Assembly (NCBI GenBank): GCA_029718625.1
Contig: CM056380.1
Span: forward strand, 102,882,479-102,946,478
DNA from: Synaphobranchus kaupii
Taxonomy: Eukaryota > Chordata > Actinopteri > Anguilliformes > Synaphobranchidae
Reading direction: 5' to 3'
Length of the DNA: 64,000 nt
The notes beneath the pieces were generated by a model. That model had not been told where the DNA came from and did no database searches. It saw nothing but the letters and a program-made list of their open reading frames with translations. This document shows, piece after piece, positions 44,411-55,237 of this stretch; position 1 is the first letter of the stretch, and every line of letters begins with the position of its first letter. Position numbers and translations under genes: made by a program.

Positions 44411-45097
44411 TTAAAGGGATAGTTCTGAATTTTGGACATAATGTCTCAATTACGACTTACCCATGATGTAGTTGATTGATGGAAACCATTTTCAGCTAAT
44501 TCCATGCTGTCCCTTCTTTTGGACATACACACGTTGCTAATGCTAGCACAACTCTAAGGTAACCGGTAGCATCCACTACCAAACGCACTTAAACACTCCA
44601 CAGTGCACCCAAAGCAAATAAAATACGACGACAGTCTATCTGGGTTATTTTGAGTGTTTATATCATCATTTTTGAAGTCAAACTATCGTTGAATCCTTTA
44701 CTTTGTGCTGACCTATATTCTCTGTGGAAGTATGGCGGCGGAGCGATACTTTACGTTACCTGCGAATGTAGTGCAGGCACTGGTCGACTACAACAACAAA
44801 GAAGAGCAACGGCCACGTTCGCTCCGCCGCTGTGGTATGATGGTATAAACACTCAAAATAACCCCGATAGACTGTCGTCGTATTTTATTTGCTTTCGGTA
44901 CACTGTGGAGTGTTTTAAGTGCGTTTGGTAGTGGATGCTACCGGTTACCTTAGAGTTGCACTAGCATTAGCAACGTGTGTATGTCCAAAAGAAGGGACAG
45001 CATGGAATTAGCTGAAAATGGTTTCCATCAATCAACTACATCATGGGTAAGTCGTAATTGAGACATTATGTCCAAAATTCAGAACTATCCCTTTTAA
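44411..45097 (+). mobile_element. TTAA-flanked inverted-repeat element
   Basis: TTAA at 44411-44414 and 45094-45097 bound two arms of about 250 bases. The left starts AAAGGGATAGTTCTGAATTT or similar and the right ends with its complement. Arm identity is high by eye, with a few substitutions. The arms meet at 'gtttata' around a loop of about 175 bases. The 'ttaaagggatagttc' start and TTAA target recall fish piggyBac/Kolobok-type MITEs. A 38-codon frame lies in the loop. Confidence 0.8.
44732..44848 (+). other. 38-codon frame in the loop of the TTAA element
   Basis: Reads MAAERYFTLPANVVQALVDY and ends ...RRCGMMV-stop. Base composition is GC-richer than the arms. The last codons lie at the start of the right arm. 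No homology is recognised. It may be a captured exon piece or chance. Confidence 0.3.
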
Positions 45098-45603
45098 GAT
45101 ACGTCAATAATGGTGTCGGCTGTGGCCGGAAGACTCGTGGGGCGGTCACGACCTGAGCATCACACTCACCCTGCAGTCGCCAGGGTTTCCCTTTCTGGTC
45201 TAATACCTGTGCGGTTCAAGTGATAGATATAAATATGAAAAGAAGCCCTGGCTGCCTGCACAGGTGTTGGACACTGGTGACAGTGTATTATGTCCTGAAT
45301 TTGCATAGGATGCACACTGGTGGAATGTAGCTGTAATCACAATTGGCCATTCTGATTTGAAATGGAAAAAAAAGATTCAAATGTGGAAGGAAAAAAAGCT
45401 AAAAGTTGAAGTATATATTTAAAAACAAAAACTGATTTTATTTTAAATGCCTTTTTGTGGCACACACACATTTATTGTTACTTGAAGAGCTTTTGGTGGA
45501 TGATGTTAACTAGCAATGAACAACTTTTTTTGTGCAGACTGGCATTATGAAGTAAAATTATCACAAGGACTGCCATTTATAATTTTCCAAGCCACACCAC
45601 CAC

Positions 45604-45806
45604 CGGCAGTGTAGTATAATGGTTAAGGAACTGGCCTTGTAACCGAAAGGTTGCAGGTTCGATTCCTAGGTAGGACACTGCCGTTGTACCCTTGAGCAAG
45701 GTACCTAACCTGAATTGCTTCAGTATATATCCAGCTGTATAAATGGATAATATGTAAAAAATGCTAAAAAGTTGTGTAAGTCGCTCTGGATAAGATAAAT
45801 GTAAAT
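45604..45806 (+). mobile_element. tRNA-derived SINE, family A, copy 4
   Basis: Starts 'ggcagtgtagtataatggtt', with a perfect B box GGTTCGATTCC at 45656-45666. The body is nearly identical to the copy at 28793. The tail is shortened after 'gtcgctctggataaga', lacking the 'gcgtctgctaaatg' segment. Confidence 0.87.
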
Positions 45807-46131
45807 ATAAGAACTTACAAAATCTTATTAAAACTATTTAAAACATCTTATAAAAACTATAAAAACCACAGCTCACAGCTAAACACCTTTTTTTTTAAAC
45901 ACCTTTTGTGCTCCACTACATTCTGTATGAAAATGTAATACCTTATTGTTGTCAGTCATATTTATATTTACAGAAATATAAAGTTAATTTGTTGATGTAA
46001 ACACACTTTATGTAGAACATTAAGTTCCATTAAAACATAGAATTATCCAATCATCTGTTTAGAATGACTTAATGTTTAACCTTGTGTCTTATGACAGTCT
46101 TCTATTTCTCTCTCTCTCTCTCTTTGTTCAG

Positions 46132-46213
46132 AGAAAAGGCCAGGGAAGGTGTAGAAAAGGACTCCATACACCTGCGATTGCATGTGCGCCTATTTTGACC
46201 CCAGAAACTGAAG
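46132..46213 (+). other. 5' UTR part of contactin-like exon
   Basis: Follows a textbook acceptor: a long pyrimidine tract (tctatttctctctctctctc...) ending ttgttcag at 46131. In-frame TGA at 46196-46198 lies upstream of the first ATG, which fits untranslated leader. The upstream exon is unknown; candidates lie at 3415-3994. Confidence 0.6.
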
Positions 46214-46268
46214 ATGATGTTGCTATGGAAACTGCTGGTGCTGCAGTCATCTATTGGGTGCCTTGCAG
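46214..46268 (+). CDS. cntn4: contactin-like (CNTN4/CNTN3 group) first coding exon, signal peptide
   Basis: The exon encodes MMLLWKLLVLQSSIGCLA plus one base of the next codon (phase 1), then donor CAG|GTAGAA at 46269. The product starts with a secretory signal peptide. The LLVLQS and CLA elements match my recollection of the CNTN4 signal peptide; the MM start and IGCL resemble CNTN3. Contactins 3, 4 and 6 are GPI-anchored neuronal adhesion proteins with six Ig and four fibronectin-III domains. The signal-peptide exon ending in phase 1 before the mature N terminus fits the family, and very long 5' introns are known for these genes. The first ATG is chosen because an in-frame stop lies 18 bases upstream and both ATGs are in frame. 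The next exon (first Ig domain) was not found in the window. The family call is good; the paralogue is uncertain. Confidence 0.68.
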
Positions 46269-47844
46269 GTAGAACATCTTATTAAGAACTTCTGATGTGG
46301 CAAGCCAACACAAGTTTGTGTCCTTGTTCATATGTATTTAGGGCAGGTTGCAAGCCAGAGTTCTGCATGTACGTAACCCACAAACTAAACATAGGCAAAC
46401 ATTAATCATATTTTTTTATTTCAATATAACTAACGAGATTGGAGCATTGAATTATAAACCAATGTTTGAATAATTGTTTGCCGTTGCCCAGAAAAGGTAT
46501 TGAGTAGGTTGTTTATTTTAAATGTAAATTAGAAGATTGAGTTATAAGATATGGAAGTACATAAAATACTTATTTGAATGCAATGCTTATGAATGGTTGT
46601 GTGATGTAATCAAAGATTTTATTGTGTCCCCAGAAGAGTGCCTTTTGATATATAAAATATACAAAAAGAGCCTTTTTGAAATCTCGAACACTGTAGAAAA
46701 CCACTCACTCAGCTAAATTGAGTAAAAGTCACAGCTTATTGGACTGTATTGCCAATGTTCAGGACTCTATATTGTATGTCCTTGTACCTACTGCTCATGT
46801 AATTATTGCCAGGGGTACATGGTACTAAATAAACAGAATATACCTGTAAATACATTGTAAGTTCAATGATATGATCAAACAGGAAAAAAAAAAAAAAATC
46901 CAATTTGACAAGAAATTACTGTAAATCCAATCCAATTAAAATTAGTAGAATTCAAATTATCCTTTACATTTTTAGAGCTGATTCTAAAGATAAAATACTA
47001 AATGCTACAGTTTATGGGATAAAACAATGTCTTTCCTACAGGTGGATTGATTTAGTTTAGATATTCATCAGAAAAAGAGGGAGTGAGGGAGAAAGAGGGA
47101 ATGGGAGAAAGACTGAAGGAGAGGGAAATGCCCTAATTTTGTTTTTATACTCTTTGTTTTAAATGGGTCTTTATGCTGGTACTGCCTATGTAGATTGCAG
47201 CTGAGATTGGTAAATTTTCTATTTTTGAAATAGTCTAAAAATATAGGGTAAGTTGGCACCTCTCTCTCTCTCGCTTGAACACACACACACATACATTTTG
47301 TTTTAGACTAATATGTATTGAGGTCTATTCAATATCCTTGTATTATATTTGTAAGAACAGTCCTTCATTTATGGTACGGCTGAAAGATGCCTCCATTATC
47401 TCCATTATGTGATGCTGTTACCTGGGGGCTCACATTAATGTCATCTCTAGAAGGGATTACATTTTTCTTACTTACAGAGTGCTGTGATCAACATTTAACA
47501 ATGGTCAGATGGTTTTACGTGTAATAAAGATAAGTATGCTTATTGAGATGAATTAGGGCATTGGTAGTACAACACCACTATCATCACCCTTGAACATTGA
47601 GAAACATTTATTTTTGAAAATAAAACATATATTCGCATCTCCTCACTCTTATGGTCAGAGACTGGAGTTTCATACTTGTTACCACTATTTATATGACATG
47701 TTTTAATATACTGTACATGTTAGTGAGTGATGGTTTGGTCACCTGTTATATGGGGTTTTCATACAGAAATATTTGTAGCTAAAGTAGATTTAGGATAAAC
47801 AAATAAATAATTTCAACATACAGTGGGGACGGAAAGTACTCGGG
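46269..47844. other. start of the following intron, gene-free
   Basis: Starts at the GTAGAA donor. AT-rich, with no exon-like segment recognised. Confidence 0.45.
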
Positions 47845-48074
47845 CAGTGCCACAGTTTATAATAGTATTTAGAACAGAATCATAGTATAGCGGATTTACC
47901 CACAGCTTACTGTGAACTACATTCAATGTTCATTACCTGGGATAGCTGCGACGTTTTGGGAAGGATGTGCTTTGTCTTATCTGTTCTGTAGTTACTTCAG
48001 TGACCTTCCTGTATGCACTTATTGTATGTCGCTTTGGATTAAAGCGTCTGCTAAATGACTGTAATGTAATGTAA
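47845..48074 (+). mobile_element. SINE-like repeat, family B, copy 2
   Basis: Plus-strand match to the reverse complement of 10501-10766. It shares 'atttacccacagcttactgt', 'cctgtatgcacttattgtat' and 'gtcgctttggattaaagcgt', with a short 'gtaatgtaatgtaa' tail ending at 48074. Confidence 0.82.
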
Positions 48075-48345
48075 ATTCATCCATCCATATCTACTGCATA
48101 TCTGGCAGCAGAGTGATGGTTTGAGGTCTGTTTGATACCTCAGACCCTTGATGACTTATAGCCATCTAGCCAACCATGTGATCCATACTTTTCCAGCGTA
48201 ATCTAGTCCCCCCTCCCCCCCCCCCAATTCCCATAGATATCCATTCAAATGCAGATAGGTTGACTCTGTGGTGGGTCCAGGGGAATGCTCCCCCGTGAGA
48301 GAATTTATTCCAAAAATCACTTAAAAATGGTTAATTCTTCTGAAT
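48075..48345 (-). mobile_element. foldback element F2, right arm (interrupted)
   Basis: Reverse complement of the left arm at 30361-30745: 'catccatatctactgcatat', 'ctcagacccttgatgactta' and 'cattcaaatgcagatagg'. It starts directly at the tail of the SINE. After 48345 it is broken by a LINE tail and resumes at about 48548-48640 ('ggttgtcatggatgcatttt', 'atgtgtaagcgattgaagac'). Confidence 0.7.
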
Positions 48346-48351
48346 TATTCA

Positions 48352-48547
48352 AACCCTCTCCACCTCAGCTGATGTGTGGTGAGCATTCTGGCGCAAAATG
48401 GCTGTCGCTGCATCACCCAGGTGGGTGCTACACATTGGTGGTGGTAGAGGCGAGTTTCCCCCTCATCGCTGTAAGCGCTTTGAGTATCGAGAAAGGCGCT
48501 ATATAAATGCAAGGTATTATTATTATTACTATTATTATTATTATTAG
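48352..48547 (+). mobile_element. LINE 3' end with (ATT)n tail inserted in foldback F2
   Basis: Contains 'ggtgggtgctacacattggt', 'gtaagcgctttgagtatcga' and 'gaaaggcgctatataaatgc', then an (att)n tail. This is the 3' end of a common fish non-LTR element. Comparison with the uninterrupted left arm at 30361 shows it as an insertion after 'ttcttctga'. A related tail in reverse is at 56831-56915. Confidence 0.7.
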
Positions 48548-48660
48548 AGTACAAGAATTGTTGAAAGGTTGTCATGGATGCATTTTGCCAGCCTTTAACT
48601 AAAATGTGTAAGCGATTGAAGACCTATACACTAAAATAAATCTTTATACAGTTACAGTAT

Positions 48661-49650
48661 GTGCTCCTGGAGGATGCTTCAGTGAGGAAACGCAAGTGTA
48701 CCCTTTGCAGAAGTCTTATCGCGGAACGTGTGACGTGTATAGCCTGAATGATCCACCTCTCCTCATCTGCCACAGGCAGGTACACTCCTACATAAATAGC
48801 CTACAATCTTAGCATTCCTTTTCATTTATTGTAAAGCGTTTTAATCCATAACAACACTCATTCTTTAGGATGAACAAAAGCCACGTTTATTAATGAAAAA
48901 AGAAGCTAAAAAAAACATTTTTGTTAAGTGCGTAAGCATAATATTTCTGACGTTTTGTTTCCCATATAATTCACTTTGTTTGTTATGCATTGGAAACGCA
49001 ACCGTCAATGCTTAACGTTAACCCATGTCCATTGAAAAAAATATTAACTTTTGCCGTTTGTAGCCTATACAATATGTCACATTTAGCCAATATGTTCATG
49101 TAGTTGAATGCATCCGACAAATAAGTTATAACTCAAAAATAGTTGGCTCTAGAATCGCGGCATGTTTGCAACGGCAACAGCTTAAACACTCAAGTTGCCT
49201 TGCGTTCCTCACTCTTGTACGACTGAGAAAGAATAATGTAATTTACATATATTTATGTGCATTTACTGTCTTTTACCAATACAATTTGTGTTTTAGGCTA
49301 TTACTATTATTATTTTGTATCATGTACCGTACATATTTCATGCCAGAAATACAGCGTCCAATAAAACATCCCATTCCATTTTCAGTCCAAAAATAAGCTC
49401 TGAGACAAGAACAATCTGTTAAAAGCCCACTGACAGGTGATGGAGAGGTGCAACACATCATTAGTAACTGACATCGCTTAAACTGACGCTTGACTGAGCA
49501 AGGACGTTCCATTTGCCTAATGCCTGTCGCCTCGATTCCTCTGTCCTCGTATCTCATCCACGCATCCCTCCCTTGCGTCCGCCATTGGGTGGAGCTAAGG
49601 AGCGAGGGAAGGACGCTAAGGAGCGAGGGAAGGACGCAAAGAAAGGATGC
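48661..49650 (+). repeat. dispersed repeat R2, copy 2 (with insertion)
   Basis: 48661-48950 and 49475-49605 match 32815-33210. The roughly 520 bases between (48955-49474) have no counterpart in copy 1, so they are either an insertion here or a deletion there. At 49600-49650 a 24-base unit 'gctaaggagcgagggaagga' is duplicated. Confidence 0.65.
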
Positions 49651-49679
49651 GAGGAGTGAAAATAAATGATTGGAATGAA

Positions 49680-50453
49680 CCCAACGCGTTTCGTGTTACA
49701 GAATTACGTGTTTTAACAAGGGGGACGGTTTTCCCAATTTTGGTTAACAAGGGGGACAGAGCTCCCCCATGTTTGATGACAATTCCAGCCCCGGGGATAA
49801 GACTTTTCTGCATAACTATGCCTCTTATTACATCAAACCCACATTTGGTATTTATTGCCAAAAAGCAAAATTTTCGTTTCATCTGACCATAGCACCTGGC
49901 TCTAAAAGTCTAAATTCTGGTAACATTTAGCAAACTCCAGACACTTACATTGTGGTATGATGAGAGCAGAGGCTTTCTTCTGGCAAGCCTTCTAAATAGC
50001 TTGTTGGCATAGAGGTGGCATGTAATTGTACTGAGACTCGGTGACCCCAGGATGTAACCAACTTCTGCAATTCTCGAACTGGTGGAGAAATTGATGGATA
50101 ACTAAGGGGTTTTGGCCTTTGTGTCACCTCATATTGATACACCAGTGAAACAGGAAGTGACTACATGATAATTCATAAAGACACAGGTGTGCTTAAAACT
50201 TTTTTTATATGAATTGGAATTAGCTGTTGGTTGGTTGTTTCTATTTCTAGCATTTCCAATAATTGTGACATGTTTTCCTGAGAATTTTTTTTTCATTAAT
50301 ATTTTTTTTTCTTTGAATAATTAAATGTAATTAAAGATTAGATTTTCATATTTTGGGTGTAAGGTCATGCTGACAAAGAACAACAATAGTTTTTATAGCC
50401 TTTTTTTCACATATTTTCCAGGGTTGCCAATAATTCTGGTGGGCACTGTAAAT
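49680..50453 (-). pseudogene. Tc1/mariner transposon relic
   Basis: On the minus strand the element starts with a terminal-type sequence 'acagtgcccaccagaattat' (50453 down to about 50423, after a TA). A decayed transposase follows, with a recognisable VLWSDETKILLFGNKYQMWV segment near 49900-49840 carrying a catalytic aspartate. Stops and frameshifts are frequent. The far end is missing. The segment closely matches the shorter relic at 16480-16660. Confidence 0.75.
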
Positions 50454-51367
50454 TATTATGTGTCTGTGTTGAAGGGGATCTATATTTTATGGTGGGGGAA
50501 GTTCTGACAGGACAAATGAAGTCTACCATGGATAAACCGGGTAGGTTTCAGAGATAGTTAGCTCTAGTTTAGATGATGTGAATGTATTTTGATGTTGAAA
50601 CAGCTATAGTGCACAGCGTTTCAACTGCATAGTCTCCTGGGTGGCTCGAAACCCAGGCTTTAGACAATCCACAGACAGAAAGCATATACCTCATGCCAAT
50701 TAGACTGTTTGACCAGCAGCTAGAAGCGGATTATATAGCGGGTCAGCAGCTACTCTACTTTTCGAGAATCATAGCTTTGCCACGAGTAACAACACAATAA
50801 GTGGTGAAGCAATTTGCAGGGGCTGATGCCGCTTCGCACATCGGTTCTGACATATGAAAGGGAGTGAGTGATCCCGCAGTCTCCCTCCATTAAGTCCTGT
50901 TGAGAAGTGTGAAGCTCACATCTCGCCGGACGCCGTAGGTCTAATGCAGAACGCACAACTGACAGCAAAGGTCAAGCTGTCTGGAGAATGCCAGCCAAAA
51001 CGCAGGTAACCCACCCGAACGCGAGGATTCACCGGGAGACCGTGCTGAATGTCTAAAAGGGGGGTGACCGTAATGATCCCTGTCCCCCCGCTAGCCCGCT
51101 CCTTTTGTTCTCTTGTCAGTGGCGGCAGGCCAGCCTCCTGTTCCTCTCACTCTTCCCTCACACCTCACCGTTACCATCTGATTACCTCAGCTCCCTGCGC
51201 TGCCTGGGACTCGCGGAGAATTCTAATTTCCCCCCTTCGCTCCTCTCGTTCACTTTGCCATTGTAGCCGGCGTGCTCCCTTCTTTTTCCCATTTGTCTTT
51301 TTTACTGTCACACAAAGCAGCACTAATGGCAGCCTCCCACTGATCCAGTTAGTCTCGTCGACTGATG
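50454..51367. other. gene-free stretch
   Basis: GC-richer from about 50600, with overlapping chance frames. No gene is recognised. Confidence 0.4.
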
Positions 51368-51386
51368 CCCCCCCCCCCCCCCCCCC
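51368..51386 (+). repeat. poly-C run (19 C)
   Basis: Uninterrupted run of 19 cytosines; prone to assembly length error. Confidence 0.9.
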
Positions 51387-51489
51387 ACACAACTCAGATG
51401 GTTTTGATTTGTACACCTTCCCCCGTAGAAAAAAAGGCACCCAGAATTTACGAATAGCATTACGGAGGTGCCCCGCCGCATTGTAAAAA

Positions 51490-51680
51490 GGACACCCACA
51501 CGTACATAAAAACACACAACCGAACACACACCCGTCATGCGCGCGCACGTGCACGCGGACACAGGGCGCGCACGCGCGCGCACACACACACTCACACGCG
51601 TGATACCGCACGGTACCTTCTCACCCAAAACACGCGCACGTCTCGCACAGGCACGCACACATCCGCACCTCGCACACATG
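51490..51680 (+). repeat. (CA)n/(CG)n purine-pyrimidine tract
   Basis: Irregular repeats of cacac and cgcgc, with the strongest alternation around 51531-51600. Cysteine/valine/arginine-rich frames on the minus strand here are by-products. Confidence 0.85.
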
Positions 51681-51689
51681 CACACGAAG

Positions 51690-54600
51690 AGGAGATGTCT
51701 GCGTGGTTTGAACTGAATGTAAGGCCTGAGTGTTCTGACCTTGGCGGTTCCCAAAGTGGCTGGCTAGGTGCAGTTGTAGTGCAGTCCCAGTAGGTTCCAC
51801 CTGTAAAGAGCGGCTGAGGTAGACAACGGAACGCAAAACCACGCCAGCGCTCACTAACAGGCCCACATTCTGTTTGCGTAACCTGAAACACACCTGCCTT
51901 TGTGTCTTGCACGCCACTATGGGCCACTTTTAATTGACAATACCTGCTGTTTTCCTTCATTCAGAAATATTGGATTTTTTTATTTTTTTATTCTATTTTC
52001 CCACATGTCTTATAGATTCTTATATCATTTTTGCAAAACCCAGTAAAACAAAGAGAATCTTCAAAAAAAAAAAAACCTTAAACGCCATTTCTGGCATTTT
52101 CTCCTCCAATGTTTATTCTTCTTAAAGGGGAACTCTTTAAGCAGGAAATAATTGAATGAAATGATTTAATTGCTATTTGATAAATATTTGTTTGACAGCT
52201 TCCCACTGTATCGTGGCACTGTGTTTTGTAGTTCTAGCGGCTTCGAATTTCCTCACGACGCCTGACGGCTATAAACCATTCATATATTGACTGGACTACA
52301 TGTCTGTGTTCTCTGTTGAAGAGTGTTAGAAATAAAATATGACAAAACCAGCGCTAGATTCATGTTCTGCCACTTGTGCTTCAGGGAATATATAATTTAC
52401 CAGTGAAAAACATTGCCCTGGGGAACCTGGAGAGGGAAGTCGTTCACAGTTTACTTTGAAAAACATAAGGAAGTTAACTCCTCTTAATCACATGTAAATA
52501 CAGAAAAAGGCACTGCTTTCCATTGTTTTTTGGATGGTACATGATTATTCACATGTAATCTGAAAGTATATTGAATTTGTAATATGGACTTTTCTTTTTG
52601 TGATCTTAATCATTGACGCTTTCATACAGCTTATGATTCATAACCCTTATCACATTTCACAGCCCTGTAAAGACTATAATATAATAATGTAAATGTAAAA
52701 AATAATTTTTATTGCCTTCATCATCGCCTTATTGAATGATCCTCACATGTATGCAATTATATGCTTTTATTACTAGGAACTGCAAAGTCTGCATGAAGTA
52801 ATTTACAGCTATGATGATATGCTTAATATTCAGAGGAAAATACATATTAAAAATACATATTAAACTTAAATGTCTTTTTGGTGACCATAACAATAATGGG
52901 TAAGAAATTAGTTCTGGGTGAGAAATTAATTCACCCATTCAAGGACTACATTACATTTGTGGTGTGCAGTCTTAGGTCTGGCCAGGCCCTGATAAAGAAG
53001 GTGAACAGGTGTGTGTTCAGGTGCTGTCAGTTGGAGAAATTCAGTGGAATGAGGAGGCTCATGCCCGAGATGAGAAAGGGAGAGTGTATTATGTATGGAG
53101 GAGCAGCCAGATGACCAGAGGCACAGAGCCGAGAGCTTTTTTTGCCTCTGTCCCCTTGACTTGATCGGACTGTTAATTGAATCTAAATGAGGTCAGTTGA
53201 GATTAAATCTTTTCTGAGTAGTAAACCGTTGTTAACCAGCATATGACAGATGCAGGTAATGTGATTTGGCACTGGTTCTGGGGGATGTAAAGTTGTGAAT
53301 TTAGTGTATCTCTGTGAGGAAGGCGACCAGACCTTGAGCTTTCCCCCGTTGCTCAACTGAAGCTTGTTGTGTGTGTGTGCGTGTGTGCGTGTGCGTATGT
53401 GGCAGCAATGAGTCTGCAACTCACTGAGAGTGAAACATTTTGCTGTGGAAACTTTACTCAGTGGAGTCTTCAGTAAAATACATTGTATGGTCCATAGTTT
53501 GGGGATTGCATTGTTTTAAAACCTTGATGCAGTCCTATGGAACATGTACAATCCTTTAGCATTATACACGGCTGAAACCAGCGCAGCACAAGCTGAGCCA
53601 AAGCCGACTGACCCGGTATAGTGTGATTGCTTTTCCTACACATTACCAACAGCCAGAGTTTATAAGTAGGCCAACACCTGCTGAGCTGATATGGGTGTGC
53701 TTGATGAAAAAGATCATTGGAAACCACGCAGAGCTTGAACTTTGCAAGGCTTAGCACTAGCTCAAGTAAAGGGGTATGTTTCAAAGGTTTTCTATTGCGC
53801 CGTTTATTTTAAAATCAGACAATGCCACAGGCAATGAGGCTAGAAAATAGGACAAATTAGCAACTGAAAAAAAATTAACTGCTTTTCTTTTTGGTTCTGC
53901 ATCTACTGTATCACAAAACTATCGCTAAGGGCTCATATCTGCAATAATGTATTTTGTACATTTATATATCTGTGTCTCATCTGCTGAAGATTAATATGTC
54001 CTGTCTCTCTCAACTACCTTAATGCGTGAGAACACTATTCATTCTAATAGCTCCTCCGAAGCATGAAAGATGCGAGCAGCTTTTCTCAATTCCTTGACCT
54101 TGAACCAATTTATATAGTATTTTACGTTGGCTTTTCCAGAGATGCATGCTTAGACATGCAGTGAACTCCTCTGAGCATGGAGAAACACATTTTCTCTAAA
54201 GTTCACGTGCGCAGTCAATGTATCGGATTGTGCTCTGCTCATAGGCTTTGCCGGCATCCTACATTTTTTTCCTCTCAAGAATGAGGGGATGGCAATATCT
54301 AAAAAAAAAAAAAAAAACCCCCGCAGGAGACCAGTGACAAACGACACTTGAAACAGTTGGGGCTTCACTGGACGTGCCTTATCTGAGGGACAAGAGGGGC
54401 AGAGATGTCCAGGACCAAACCGGGGGAAGCTTTGTTATTCAAGGCTTAAAATACGAATCGGAATTGAAAGGATTCCAGAATTGGCAAAGTCGAATCTCCT
54501 CGGCACTAGGAGCCTTCTTAGGCATATTATGCATGCTGAGGTAAGCTCAGCAATTTCATTTGCTGTCAGCTGGTATTGAATTTGAGATTAGGTATTTTTT

Positions 54601-55237
54601 TTGGCTCCAAAGCACTTTTTTTTTTTTTTTTGCCTTTTCAGTTTTGGCACCAGTCTCGGGGCAGGCATGTGCATTGCAAAGCATTGTCCTGCAGGTGAGA
54701 ATGAGACTGGAAGGATTTTAAAATCACTTTTGCATAATTACTTATATGTGCCAGAAGGCGCAGGTTTTTCGGGCATAGGATTTGTGGCCCTCAAATTGAT
54801 CATATTTCAGTTCCTCATTAAGCTTTGACACGTAGGCAGGCTGGGCAGTGGTAGCTGTGACTCGCTGAGTGAGTAAAACACAGGCCTGTATTCAATCAAC
54901 ATTTTTCATTGTATTGCACTCCTTTATATTTCTTTCTACCACATACTATATTTGGTTAGGCTTGACTTACAAATAAATATGAGTGATTGTACTTACAAAT
55001 AACACTTGCATGTATTTGTAGGTCAAAATGATAGAAAAATTATTGATTGAATCCAGGTTTCGATTGTGTTATGACTCATGGAGCTACGTAGGGTGACAAA
55101 ACAAAGAAAATGTATGTGTTCTTAATACCTATTCCTAACAATTGATTAATTCCACAAAAGATTGGCTCCTGTGGAATTCTCTTCAGTGAACCCTAAGGAC
55201 AATACTTTGGGTACTGTTATGGGCATACAGTTCATTC
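51690..55237. other. gene-free stretch
   Basis: Intron-like DNA. A segment at about 52880-53110 has balanced composition and an open plus-strand frame of 78 codons, but it has no recognisable domain and does not resemble an Ig or FnIII exon. A short (TG)n tract lies near 53365-53400. Poly-A and poly-T runs occur near 54301 and 54618. Confidence 0.4.

Noticed and set aside
51171..51960. Several 100-146-codon minus-strand frames rich in Cys, Val, Arg and Ala
   Set aside because: They overlap in three frames across CA/CG repeats and poly-C; no domain is recognisable.
52878..53114. Possible second contactin exon
   Set aside because: The translation lacks Ig-domain cysteine/tryptophan spacing and the segment has no matching phase-1 acceptor.
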